Positions 25,166 to 37,600 of a stretch of 64,000 bases of DNA are shown here, piece after piece; position 1 is the first letter of the stretch, and every line of letters starts with the position of its first letter. The notes beneath the pieces were generated by a model, which saw only the letters and a list, made by a program, of their open reading frames with translations, was not told the origin of the DNA and did no database searches. The stretch is taken from the NCBI RefSeq assembly GCF_021018805.1, contig NC_086247.1, forward strand, positions 118,579,094 to 118,643,093, given 5' to 3'. The DNA is from Prinia subflava (taxonomy: Eukaryota > Chordata > Aves > Passeriformes > Cisticolidae). Both the position numbers and the translations under genes were made by a program.

Positions 25166-25295
25166 TCTCTACCTTTTCATGTTGTCTTCAAATCCAGTGT
25201 TCTCAAAGATCACCAAGTTTCTCAAATTCATGAGGTCACTTTATGCTCTGGAGTTTTTCAGATAGCACATCATGGTTGTAAACATCTACATCTCC
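25166..25295 (+). repeat. Unrecognised dispersed repeat, copy B (partner at 11473-11598)
   Basis: Aligns with copy A over about 126 bases in the same orientation, with a 4-base gap near the middle and its best block at the end ('aattcatgaggtcacttta', 'aacatctacatctcc'). On the minus strand both copies can be read as a short peptide starting G-D-V-D-V-Y-N-H, which runs to a stop after about 18-20 codons in each. Confidence 0.7.
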
Positions 25296-28200
25296 TTTTT
25301 TTAGGCGTCTTGCCTTTTGATTCATGTTTTCATGCTTTTCATTTTACCACAGTTACTAATTCCAAGTAAAAATGAAAGATGTTTGAAAATGGACATTCTT
25401 ATGTAAGCTGTTTCTGCCGATAGCTGTGACTTTATTTAAATCAATGCAACATCAACATGATGTTAAATAAAATCCACATAAAATCTGACACTGTTACAGA
25501 GGCCTAGACTGAGAATAAAGATTTCGTTTTTTAAAAAAAATTACATCACAAACTTCAAAACCTTTTCTACAGTTAATAGCTACTAAACGCAGCAACATCT
25601 GCTGGTAAACCAAGTGGCCTAACTTTGAACTCCAGTCAGAGATTGTCAATTGTTTGTTTTATGTACCTGGTTCAATTCTGCCACTGAGGTTGACCGTCAT
25701 TTCATGATCCATCCCCATTGTCATTTTCACTGCTCCCATGTTAGGAAGGAAAATGAAAATATAAAAAGGCCTGTCAGGCATGTCATTAGGAACCAGTACT
25801 TGCAATACAAACTTGAGGCTTCTGTTGTCGTAGTAGCCCACTTGTGTTGTTCTCCAGTGCTCCAGTGCCATGGAAAGAAATGGATGGAGGTACTTGGGAA
25901 CTGAAATTAAATTCTCCTTTTCTCATTTGCCTCTTTATTCTTTCTCTCTGTTAAAAATCAAATATTGATTTTCCTCATTTTGCTGAGTCTGCAGTCTTTG
26001 CTGGCATGTAATTGTTGTAGACACGTTCAAAGAGCTAGCAGTAAAAATCCAGAAAAACAATTTTTCATCAAAATTTGCCAGTGTATTGAAAGCAAGATAG
26101 CCTAGAGGAAAAGGTTCTTATGAGGGGCAACAAGGAAGCAGAGCCCAGCACCTTTTCATGGGCAGCCTGACCTGGGGACCTCTCTCATCACTGCCTATGT
26201 GAGCATCCCAGCTCTGTTCCAGAGAGCAAAGGAAATGGTGGGTCTTGTTTCATACTGAAACCAAATTCAGAAACCTTGGAAACTCCTCAAAACGGAATCA
26301 CCACTATCTGTCAAGTCTTAGCATCATGTTACATGTAATCTTGAATGAAATCGCCAAAATTGTATATTTTATAGAAAAGATGGACATCTTGTAATTAGCA
26401 AATTATGGCCTCATTGTTCTTATTTTGCTTATCAAGTTCTTTTCCAGTGTCAAGACCTATTTTGTTTCACCCTTTCCTCTTGTTGCTGGTTTAAGAGTTG
26501 TTCTTGGCACTAGAGAATCTTAAGAGTTCTGTCACGGGCTGCACACAGAAGGTTGTTCCAGCAGCAGGAGCTGGAGCCGAAACCGCAAAACTCGAAGTTA
26601 TTTCCTTAGCGTCAGCAGCAGGCTGTGTTCCTGGGCTTGTGCGTGTGCAAGTCTCTGCAGACACCACAAACTGACCACAGGTTGCTGCACGAGGAAATTA
26701 ATGTTTCCTTTGCTTCTGCAAGCAAAGGAATCAACAGCAAACTGCCCTGAAGGAGTGGCTCTTGCCACCGTCTGGGATCTTGCTGTGGCAGCCAGGGATC
26801 CATCAGCTGGACTGCATGGGCTCAGGGAGCATCAGTGCTCAGCCAGACTAAGTGTTCTTCCAGGCTCTGTGGTTTGTTAACTGATTTGTAAGTGAAGGCG
26901 GCTCTTTGCACCACAAATGATAAGTTTTTGATGAGTATGGCACATACGCAAAATAGGTAAAACAACAGAAAGCCAGGGGCTTATTGTTCGATATGAAATT
27001 TACTGCAAGACTAATTTTTTAATTGACATGATGAATTCTATACATCTGCCTGCTTGAAATAGTTTGATTATTAAACTCTGTTTACTGCTTGGGTCTTGAT
27101 TTCTAAGCAGGCAAAGTGTGTGCTAGTAAGAGGGAAAGCAAAAGAAGACTACACTAATGCAATGACCTGTTGTCTCTGTAGGACGTTTGCATCAAGCATT
27201 TTGATTTGGCTATAGCTTTTGATCACTTTTGGTTTTTTCAGTAATCCCAAACCAGATGTACAAAGGGTGATTGACAGAAGCAGCCTCCCAAGGGCTTGTG
27301 CCCAGGTATAAATATCTGATGTTCTCCATCTTGAACTCCTGATACATCAAAGTACCAGTTGATTTTCTTTCAGTGCTGCAATTAATTTTTTGTGTAATTA
27401 TTACATTTCATTAAATGATAAGAAAGAGACTGTAAAACCCCCCAGTTTTCACCTAATAGCATAATAAGAAGTGAAAAAATACCATGAAAAATACAATACT
27501 AAGGGATGTAATCCTTCCAAACCACCTGGTGAATAAGCAGCTGTGAGCTGCCTGAAGGGTGTGCCAGAGTTCCCAGGACTTTGCATTTGGAGTTCTTATT
27601 CAGACCTTTTCAATGAAACCAATGGAAATTATGGCAAAGATCTGCAAAATCAACCCCCCTCTAAGATGCTGACACGGACAAGTCCTCCTGTATATTTCTG
27701 TAAGACTCTCAGGAGATGGCTGAATGAGGCTATTGCCACTGGATGCTTTCTGACTGGGTTTTTTGCAGACCAGCTCTGCTGCACCATGAGAAAAACAAGG
27801 CATTGACAAATCATAACACAATGAAGGAAATAAAAACATGTTTCTCTGTGCACTGATACACTTTATTCAGGGCAGACACGTGCTGTTTGCATAGCTTAAA
27901 AACATGAGCTTAAAAACATGTTACCTATTAGCAAAACATTCATTTTTTACTCTCTTCCAATATGTTCGCAGTTTGAATCAAACTGCTTGAGATAAAATGA
28001 GATACAAAGTCAGAATCTGAAAGCTCTCACTCACATGTCACCTTCTAGCTGTTATGGGAACCTAGGCTGTCACTGTTCTTGTCTAGGATGCCTGAACATA
28101 GCTCCATTCTTTCCTGGGGATATCAGAAATGGAAACTATTGCATTTTAATCAGCAGACAGTATTACAGTCAATGAACATCTTCAAGGCAGGACCTGGAAG

Positions 28201-30700
28201 CACTTATATGTGGAATGAGAGCTACCCTCAATATTTCTGTGCTACAGGATTTAGCATGAAGGTTGATATAAACCTTCCTTTCCCATTTAGACCTCAGGTT
28301 AACACATGGAGAGAAATGCTGGCATTGTTTCTCTGTGCCAGTGATGGCACTTCACTTAGCAGGAAAAACCCCAGCCTACGGCCAACACCAACTGCATCAA
28401 CTGGGCCTCGGTTTAAAAGTACTTTGAAGAATATTTCAAATCTTTATTTTCTTCCACTTACCATGAGCTGGGAGAGGAATAAACTAGGCTGTTTAGTAAA
28501 TGCTGTCAACCAAAAGGTGACCTGTTCTTGAATCTGACCTTTTAGCTCAGCTTCATGGGTGGGTTTGGCTCAAAGCACTCACTGTGTCTGGGTTGCGAAA
28601 TTCAAAGAAACAGGTGGAGTTACACTATAAGATATTTATTTATGTTATGCTGGAATTCCTCTGCTCTTGCCTGAGGCTCTGCTTTGGAGGCATTCAAAGT
28701 TTAAACTGCTTCATTCTCGCATTAAACATTTTGTCCTTACGTTTCTCTCCTGTCGTGGGAATTTGTGAAACCTGAAATATTGACCTTGTGTAAATAGAGA
28801 ACTGAAAGTAATTCCATGTTTTGTGGTGCTTAAAGCATCATTGTGTGCTAGTATTGCATGAAAGATGGGTAAAAATGAGGAAAACATACCAGCACACTGA
28901 GCCACCACTCTTTGTTGAGCCCAGTTCCATGAGAAGAGTTTAGCTGATGGATGTAACCACAGGGGCAGAGTCTAAATGACCACAATGAGGAAATAGTATT
29001 GGTACAACCAACCAGTCCATTTAAAAGCCATATAGGAAGGAAAATTGGAAAAACAGGGATAGACGCATTCTATTGGGTTTTTTAAACTTGTGTGTAGTAA
29101 GTTATGTTCATATGAGAGGGAAGTGTACTCCTCAATCCATGTCCCCTGGCTGCCTCGCTACAGAGACTTCCTAGACCACCTTGTAGCTCCCTTCTGGCCT
29201 ATGCTCCGGAATTTAGTTCCCTTGGAAACCAAACACACACTTACTCCATTACTAAGTGAAACAAGTGCCTTAACAATTATTTTCTAAATGGTACTGCACC
29301 ATAGATTTCCATTTCATTTTTCAAAGAGGTATTAGGTAACATATTTTTCTATTGTACATATAGCTACAGCAAACCTTATTTTCTAGGTTTTTACCATTAT
29401 GTTAAAAAGTAGTATAAATGAAGATGTCCATGTCTCTGAAATTCCAAACATTTCCTCTCTAAACCAAAAATATTTTGATTCTTCTTTGTGATAAATATAA
29501 CTTGTGATCAATTACTATGTTTGTATACACTTTTTTTAAACATTTACCTAAATTCTGAAGGAATTATATTCCTAGTGTAGTATCCAAAAGATAATAAATA
29601 ATACATAATTTAAAAATATGGCATACTCATAATTTAAAATAAAGGAATCACATTTCATCAGATCAGCATTTTACTCAGCTTTTCTGCAATTAAAAAAATT
29701 CTCTTTTCTCACCCTAGATTTGGGCAATGGTCAGGGATCACTTGGTGTTCTGGAAGATGTTGCTATCATCATCTTAGCTGAAAACTAAAGCATTTTCCAG
29801 AATGTCACAGGAAATTTTAAATGACACAGCAGAAATAGTAATAGATTCTGATGCTATCAAAGAAAGCATAAGTGGTGATCAAGATAATTGGAGTCATGCC
29901 TGAACACAGGGTGGAGTCTGTAGCACTCAAAGTAGACAGAGAGTTAGACACTGGGAGATGTTTTGGACAACACAACAGAGAATAGTCTTCATGTCCTCTG
30001 TTGTAACCAATTTTATATGCTTATTCATTATGATCTACTTAGAGCAGGTGACTGCAAGGCTCTAAGCAGAATAATCTGTTACTCCTTCCTTTCTCTGAAG
30101 TTTAAACAGTGTGCTGTACATTAGAAAACCAAAACAAAACCACACAATTTTCTGTCTCTTGAAAAGAATTCAAAACCTAAGTGAATTTCATTAATGATGC
30201 CCTCCCCCTTTAATATGTACATAGGATTATGATTGATTTATATTATAAATCAGACCTGGTGTTGATGTGGGAAGACTCCCAAATCTTTGTTCTTCTGTGT
30301 TAGCAGGCTCTTGGATAATGTCATCATTGACTTTATCTTCAAAAAGGAAAGTAACCTATTGAGATACTGAAATGGAAGTTTGCTTGATGAGTTCATACTT
30401 GTGTGAGACCATTCTTGTTACTTAACCTCATCTCTCATTCACTCCTTTGAAAGACAGCAGGTCAGCAGCAATGCAGGCTCTACAGAAGAAGCTTCTTTAG
30501 AGAATTCGGTCTTTTCAGGATCACCTTGAAGACACACGGCAGCAAGAATCTACACAATCTTCTTGGCTAAAACTGACAGCTTGAAAGACTTAACTCAGGC
30601 TGCAAGCAAATGGAAGCAAACCAGTATTTTCTTCCTAGGTAGCCACTGTTGAAACTGGCTGTTTCCCTTCACTTGCTGTTTTCAGCCAGCACTTCTGTTA

Positions 30701-30735
30701 CTATAATAATAATAGTATTAATAATAATAATAGTA
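30701..30735. repeat. (ATA/AAT)n microsatellite
   Basis: A short interrupted trinucleotide run of ATA units. Confidence 0.9.
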
Positions 30736-31319
30736 AGCTCATCCCATAGCTTTACAAGAGCAAATGGATGCCACCAAGTCTTTCTATTCCCAAATAAGCA
30801 GAGAAGTTGTTACCCTCCTTACTGCCAGAAAAGTTTCCTGAGGAATTGTCCTTAAATATAATTAAAACAACAAAAAGTTGTTAATATTTCATTCTCTCAT
30901 CCAAATTAGACTATGGACAAGGGTGTGCCAAACACTGAGGACTGTTAATAGTCCAAGTCAATTAGAGCATTTAGTGCTTAATTAAGTGTTAATTTATGCT
31001 CTGTGTAATCTCATATAGAGTAGAAATTTGGCTCAGGCTAATTGGAAAACAAAATTTTTGCCATTACATGTGGAAACATCTATTACTTTTATACATACAA
31101 AACCTACTTTGTTTTATATGAGTCGAGGGCACTATTAAAGAAGGCTAAACTCTTGTCCTGGTTTGGCTGGCTTCCTCTGACAGTTTCAAAAATCTCACTT
31201 TTTTTCCTGTATCCTCAGAAGTCACAGCATATACTGAAGACAAGCTGTCTGGCAGCCAATTTTCCATGTTTCCTTCAAAGGGCAAACTTTACTGTCTTCT
31301 GCAATAGCAGAGTTGAGAA

Positions 31320-31325
31320 TTTATT
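31320..31325 (-). terminator. Candidate GALNT15 poly(A) signal AATAAA
   Basis: The minus strand reads AATAAA about 225 bases after the GALNT15 stop codon. It is the first canonical hexamer I saw downstream. Confidence 0.5.
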
Positions 31326-31548
31326 GATTCTCACAATCTCTCTATTCCCTGCTTCACAGAATAAATAGAGATTTTAGCTAGAGCTGGATTAACCAGGAGC
31401 CAGGCTTTCAAACAAGGGACATTCCTGATTTCCTAGCATGCTACAGCAAACACAGACATCTTTCTTGTCCTTGCAGGAAATGCATCTTAAATCCCAAGCA
31501 AAAGTAATATTAAACTTTGGAGACTTGACCTCTGCAGAGACCTGTCAG

Positions 31549-31695
31549 TCACCTCTGACGTAGCCCATGGGAACGTTCAAATTGCCATAGCTGATTTGCA
31601 TTCTTGTTACATGCATACAGAAATAAGTCCTTTTCATCTTCACCCTTTGCTGCCTCTATGCATTTGCCAGAAAGGACATGGACAATCATTCCATT
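31549..31695 (-). CDS. GALNT15: GALNT15 last coding exon (lectin gamma repeat, stop)
   Basis: Acceptor ATCTTGTAG; 48 codons (591-638) and TGA at 31551-31549. It starts [15 protein letters not shown] and contains N-Q-L-W-Q-F (QxW signature). The last eight residues are not conserved with the mammalian tail. Found by reading the minus strand directly. Confidence 0.95.
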   Translation of the reverse strand, partial: NGMIVHVLSGKCIEAAKGEDEKDLFLYACNKNANQLWQFERSHGLRQR

Positions 31696-34600
31696 CTACA
31701 AGATAAGAGAAGAAGGGAAAGAAAGAACAAATGAAAAGTAAGGGATTGAAAGTAAGCTGTGTTTCAAAAAATTTATATACAATATATCACCAGTAATAAC
31801 TGGTTGTTCAATTTTTTTTCAGCAATGCTCCAAGCTCAATAACTGGACTTATCTTTGTGCCCACAGCATGGTGAATATTCATAGTTCCTTTTGAAGCTAA
31901 CGTGAGCAGTAGGTGCTCAGTTCTTTTCCACCACTGTTTTTTCCCTATGGCTACAGGTTGTCATCAGCACCAACCTCAGTACTACAGGCCACAACATTTC
32001 ATAAGGACCAGTGCTTGCCTTAGGAATCAAACCAAATTACAGTAGGACTGTTCCAGAAGATTCCTGCATCCCTACAACTACAAAACCTGCTGTTTTCCCA
32101 GGCTGTCCCAGAGCATGACATTTTTCAGTCTTGTTGAGGAGTTCATGCTCTGCTGGGTAAAATTCACTGAAAAACAGTGAATTCCCTAATAGGAAGTTTG
32201 CTCTTCTCTTACAGTGCAGGAGAAAAGTTAACGTTTCCCATTAAAAGCTCCACAAAAGTCTCTTATTTGGGAGGGGTCCGGATTTCCAAACTCTTCCTCA
32301 ATCTGAAAGAAATGGGAAAGGATTTGCCCTGCTCTTATTTTCACAACCACTGATTCAGACTCTATTCCTATAAGGCCAGTAAGACAAACAGGTAAAACAA
32401 AGACATAGGATTTTACATACGATTTCTATAGTTTGTATTTCTAAACCAAATGTTTTTTACATAGACAGTATTAGTGGGAAAGAGACATCCTAATTTTTCT
32501 GGGTGAAAAAGGGAAATTTGCCCTTCAGGTACCTCATCCCTTCCTCACATACAAATCCTGAAATCACCTAGTGATCCCACAAGCACCATCAGCTGCCTTT
32601 TCCCCGTGGCAGAGCCACTACTGACCTCCTGGACATGCCAATGCTGGTTGCTGTTGTCTGTCTCCTTTGTACAGTTTTGGGGGATCACCTTCCCATGTCT
32701 GACATCAAAGCAAAGCAGCGGAGCAGAAGCAAGCCAGATTTCCTTCATGCTGTTGTATTCAAAGTGCTGGGAAAGGGAGGGTTTGTTTGAACAATGATGG
32801 ATGGACATCCCAGTTCATTTTTAAATGCTAATTCCAAAGACAATTTCCTGTACATATTTGTTAAGAAGCAACCCAAACATGAGTGACAGAGATCCAACAG
32901 CCTTGACCCTTCAAAGCAGTCCCTTGCTAGCTAATTCTGGCATAACTATTTACCAAAGGAAAGGCTTTGTGAACTATGATTATGTGTAACATAAACCCAC
33001 CCTATCATAAAATTTTCCAGTTTAATAAATATTTGAACAGAAGGGTGTTTCTGACAATGCCTTCACATGCTGCAGTTTGAAATGTTCCTGCAATTCATCC
33101 TGAGCTAGACTAATGCCAGCTAGGGAGTCTAAATGAATTTACCTCCTGCCTTAGACTGCACTTCAGGCATTAATCTTCAGATTTAGTCACTAATGGGGAA
33201 ACCACCCCCCCTCCCCCAATATTCTGGAACGGTTATGTATATTTTACTCACAAGCTTTCTGTTCCCCACACACTACCAAATATACTAAACAAATAGGCAC
33301 CTAATGATGTCTTCTGGAGCAAAGAAGTGTGGTTATGTGCCTCAGTGACACATGGGACATTGGCATCTTTCGAGTGGCACTCAGCTGTGGAAGAGTGGGC
33401 ATCACTGCCTTAGCAAATGCTAATTTTGAACATGCCAGTACTTCCACTAGTGTCAACCCAGCCACTTACACGTTGGAGTGCCTGTCTTCTGCATGCTCCC
33501 CAGAACTGACACAGTGTACTCAAAGTATTCATTACCTGTGTGAGACTGTCACTGCAAGGGGAGAGTTCAATAGAGCCTTCTAGAGTAGCTCTTCCAGGCC
33601 TGTAATCTGCACAGAAGCCAACACCAGTATTGTAAAGCTGTAAGTAAAGGTTTATACTGAAATAAATCACTATTGGATACAAAAAAAAATCCTTCAGCTA
33701 ACATTTTGTGATTGTATCCCTTTATCATATATGATTTTGTTCATAAATCAGGCAATTTTTCTTTTCTTTCAGACTTGATCTTGCGTATTGATCTTGCAAA
33801 CCAATGTGATATGAAAGGCAGAGTTTCACCAAGGGTGAGTGTTAGCCAGTGAATTTTGTTTAAATGAGAGATCCACTTCTGGGTTTAACTATTATGATAA
33901 TTAAAAGAAAGGTATGAAAATGTTTATGCTAGTGGAAAATTGCACTTCAACAGGACACTGTAGTCAGAAAAGACACAAGATATTCCAGAAGAAAAGAAAT
34001 GTGATAATTCCTGTGATCCACATTCAGTTCTTACACTTTTGTCAAGCTAACTTTGAAAATAAAGAGCATGTAAAATAGTAAAAGGACACAGTAAAATCTG
34101 GCTAAAGATAGCTGAGTGTGAATTAATTAGACCTTGTTGCCTTGTTGGGGGAAACGCCCTTCCAGTAAGCCTGCTGGGAATAAATTCATATTTAATGAAC
34201 TGTAATTATCAACTATGTATTTAAAAAAAACCCCTAGACATTAGGAATATTTTGTCCTCTACAATCAGCCAGGGAACTACTATTGCTATCAATTCTGTCC
34301 TTTGGGAAGTGCAGGACTGAAGAAATGCTTTTTTTCTCTTTGTGCACATGGGTCAGCAAAGAGATATCTTGGCTGCTGTCACTTCTGCTATCTGCATAAG
34401 GCAACGCAGTTCTTTTCCTTTACTAATGGCACCTGAAGAACCTAAGGTTAGGATCCTCTGAGCTGTGACACTGAACTGAGTCAGACACTCTGGGTTCAGT
34501 TCCTGCCTGGTTTTCAGCATTTATGTGAGAATCTGGGCCAGCTCTTTGTCTCTGTCTTTTTCTTTCTCCCCCCACCCTGGCTGCATTGCCTGTTTGGACT

Positions 34601-37600
34601 GAGTACTCAGGACATGGTAGTGACACCGGAGTCTTTGAACAATGCAAAAAAAAAAAAAAAGATCATTCTTTATAGTGTGCTTTCTCTTACCTTGCCAGAG
34701 AATCTTGGTGTGTCTCCAGGCTGGGAGAGTTCAGGGTACACATTTGATACAAACCATTGGAAATTTCTACAGCCCAGTCTCTTCTGTAGCTGAAGGCGCT
34801 CGCTGCAGTCTGGCTTCTCTGCCTTTATGGAGAAAGGGCAACAAGGTTACTGGTGTACTTGTGTTAGAGATGCTATGAATGGAAATGACTACACAGGAAT
34901 TGTTTCTACCACCTTTTATATCCTGAACGTTGTGGATATTGATATGTATCTCTTATGACATATTCAAAGGGGGAGATCCAGCTATCGCCTTCCTCAAACT
35001 TCGTGCTAAAGCAGCCACAGTCTGGCATTGTGACAGAAGTGTTTTGGAAGTAGCTACATTGTGAAAATAAGTATGTCCTCTAAAAATTATTGTTATACTG
35101 CAAGATAAATCAGTCTTTGGCATATTTGTATTTTAAAAAGTCATGACCAAGTTTGATAGTTGTTGCACTGAAATTCAGTGGAATTGTATCAGATTGCTAT
35201 TTAATATAGAATTTTTCCCACGGATAAAACCTCAATTTCCTGGCCTTTAACAGCCCAAATTACCTAGTTGCTGTCAGTCCTCTGTGATCAGAGGGAATAA
35301 GTGATGGCAGAATTTAGCCCAAAATATAGTCTATCACCTATTATCTATTATCTTACAGTTACTAAATCTAATGAACAAAGGTGTTTTGCAGCTATAAATG
35401 CCTATACAATACTATATAAAACCTTTACTATGAATTCTCTGTTTTCTTGAATCATAAAGACACAATATCAGTTCTCAGTTTTCCTGGTAGCAACTCTGTC
35501 ATGAAAAAACACAAATGCTTTCAACCCTTGGTGCTGTTGCAGGCATCTGCACTGCAAAGGATTGACAGTGTGAATATTTGAGGGTATTTAGCACTAAAGA
35601 TGACTAACAGGGTTCTCAAAACCTCTAAGCACTTGTGTGTCTAATTCTTCAGTTTCAAAACCACACAAAAAGCTTTTCTAAATCTCTCTGTGCCCAAATA
35701 TTAAAAACATCTAAAACCCCTTAAAACCCTCTCTCCTCTTTCTTGCCAGCAGTAGATCTTCCCCCTTCATGTTTCTGCTTTTAAAAATACAGTTTGGGAT
35801 TGGATTCCAGGAAACTGGTCTGGATTTCTTTGTCAAAAATTAGATTTGGCAATGTAAGCAGAGAATTGCCTGTAAATAACCTTTTCCCAGACCAGCTCTT
35901 TCTCTGTATCCATAAGAAAGACAGAAAAGGACTTTGCAGCATGGAAAACACTGACAAATGAAGGGCCTTGGAGATAGAAGGTGAGGTGTCAGTCTCTAAA
36001 GGCAGGGATCAATCATTTCATGTGGCACTGCTTGCCAGCCCTTGGAAACTCCACAGGCAAAGCTTAACTGTTGCAGTATGTTAAAGAAAACCTCATACTT
36101 CATTGTTTTCTTAGATTCAATAAGCAGCACAACAAAGTTTAGCAATTCTGCACCACACAAACTTGTCCTCTAGAGGTTTTCCTGGAAAAGGGAAAGAGAG
36201 AAGTAAAATGCTTCCCCTAAAAAGAGATGTTTCTCCTGAGACTCAGCTTTGGCTGAGGAAGGCAATGGAGTAAATCTCATTTTATCATACTAGTTACAGT
36301 CTGCATTTGACACCGAATAAATGGTGTGAATAATGTAAAGAAAGTTATTGTCCCTGTAAAACAATCTGAAAGGAAACTCTGCTGGTAAATTAAATATGCA
36401 AACCACACAAGAAAAGGAGCAAAAGAGCTGGTGGCTGAAGCAGTAGAGAGCTGGGAAGAGCCTAATTCATCTATTTAATGCTCACACCACGGGCATCCTG
36501 TGCAAGATGTGATTCAGACCATAAACCAAGAAGGGTTATAAAGCCACCTAAATGGGGGTCACTGGTTGTTTTCTGCAGTGAGCAATGGTGGTGGTGAAGA
36601 TTCACAGAGAATTCTATAGTGGCCCATAGGTGGCTCTGCTCACCCTCTCAGCGCAATAAATCCCCTCAGGGCTCTCTGCAGCTGAGTGGCAATAATGTCC
36701 TTGCTTGCTTGTGCCTTTTGAATAACATCCCGCTGCACTGACAGGCAGAAAACATCGGCTGTGAAAGGAAGGAACACACAAAAAGGGCCATTTATGTTAT
36801 GGTATGCTGCACACAGAGATCATAAAATTGATCATTTGAGGGAGCATCATACTCAGAAGTAGTAAAAGTATTCTGGCTAGAATAAACCCAGGCAAAAGGT
36901 CACGCTGCTTACAGCTAGCAAGCTGTATCATTGGTGACTGTAGTTTTTAGTAGAGAAAATTGCTTCTGAGCTGACAAGAAAAGCCTTCAGGGAATTATTA
37001 AATGATTTAAAGACCTCACTGCCCATTTAAAAAGGCTTGGTCTAGTGGCTATAACCCTTTGTGAGTCAATTGAATCACATAGCTCCTGGCCAGTGGAGTT
37101 CAAACCTGCAACACAGACAAGGAGGGAAGGTCTTTTAAAAATATCTGAAAATAAGAGTAAAAAAGAAAACACTATATAGTTCCAGGCTTTACAACTAGTA
37201 GGCTGACTAGAGAGGCAGGTCCACTGGTGGAGCATAAGGAGGTTGGCCTAGCTGACAAGAGAGAAGGCACTCTGATATCCAGTCCTGTTCCTCTCCCCAC
37301 TATAGTGCAGCTCCTGCTGGCTCTGGCTTTCTTGGGTGATGGCCAGCCCTGAATGACCGAGGCATGCAGGACAGGTATTACTGGAGCCCGTGGTGCTCAC
37401 CAGTGCAGATGAGCTCATTAAAGCCATCAGGACTGGTGGGGTCAGGAAAGCCAAGGCAAAGCTGGAACAGGACTTGGCAAGGGACACAGAAAACCACAAG
37501 AAGGGATTTTAGAAATACATAGGCCAGAAAAGAAAGGAGAGGGAGGGTGTAACCCCCCTCCCCGCTGTTAACCAAGGGTGAACTGGTGGCAACTGATATG

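Larger units (their letters stand above)
15871..31319. other. Intergenic region between DPH3 and GALNT15, no gene recognised
   Basis: About 15 kb of AT-rich sequence between two convergently transcribed genes. All ORFs are short and match no family I recognise. It holds a tandem duplication at 20215-20272, a repeated 31-34-base acceptor-like block (19507 and 20944), 18-bp tandem copies at 23523-23558, the second copy of a dispersed repeat at 25166-25295, and an (ATA)n tract at 30701. No CR1 tail was seen here, although older repeats could be missed. Confidence 0.55.

Noticed and set aside
28079..28531. 150-codon plus-strand open frame in the intergenic region
   Set aside because: No family resemblance, no CpG promoter, no splice partners; consistent with chance in this base composition.
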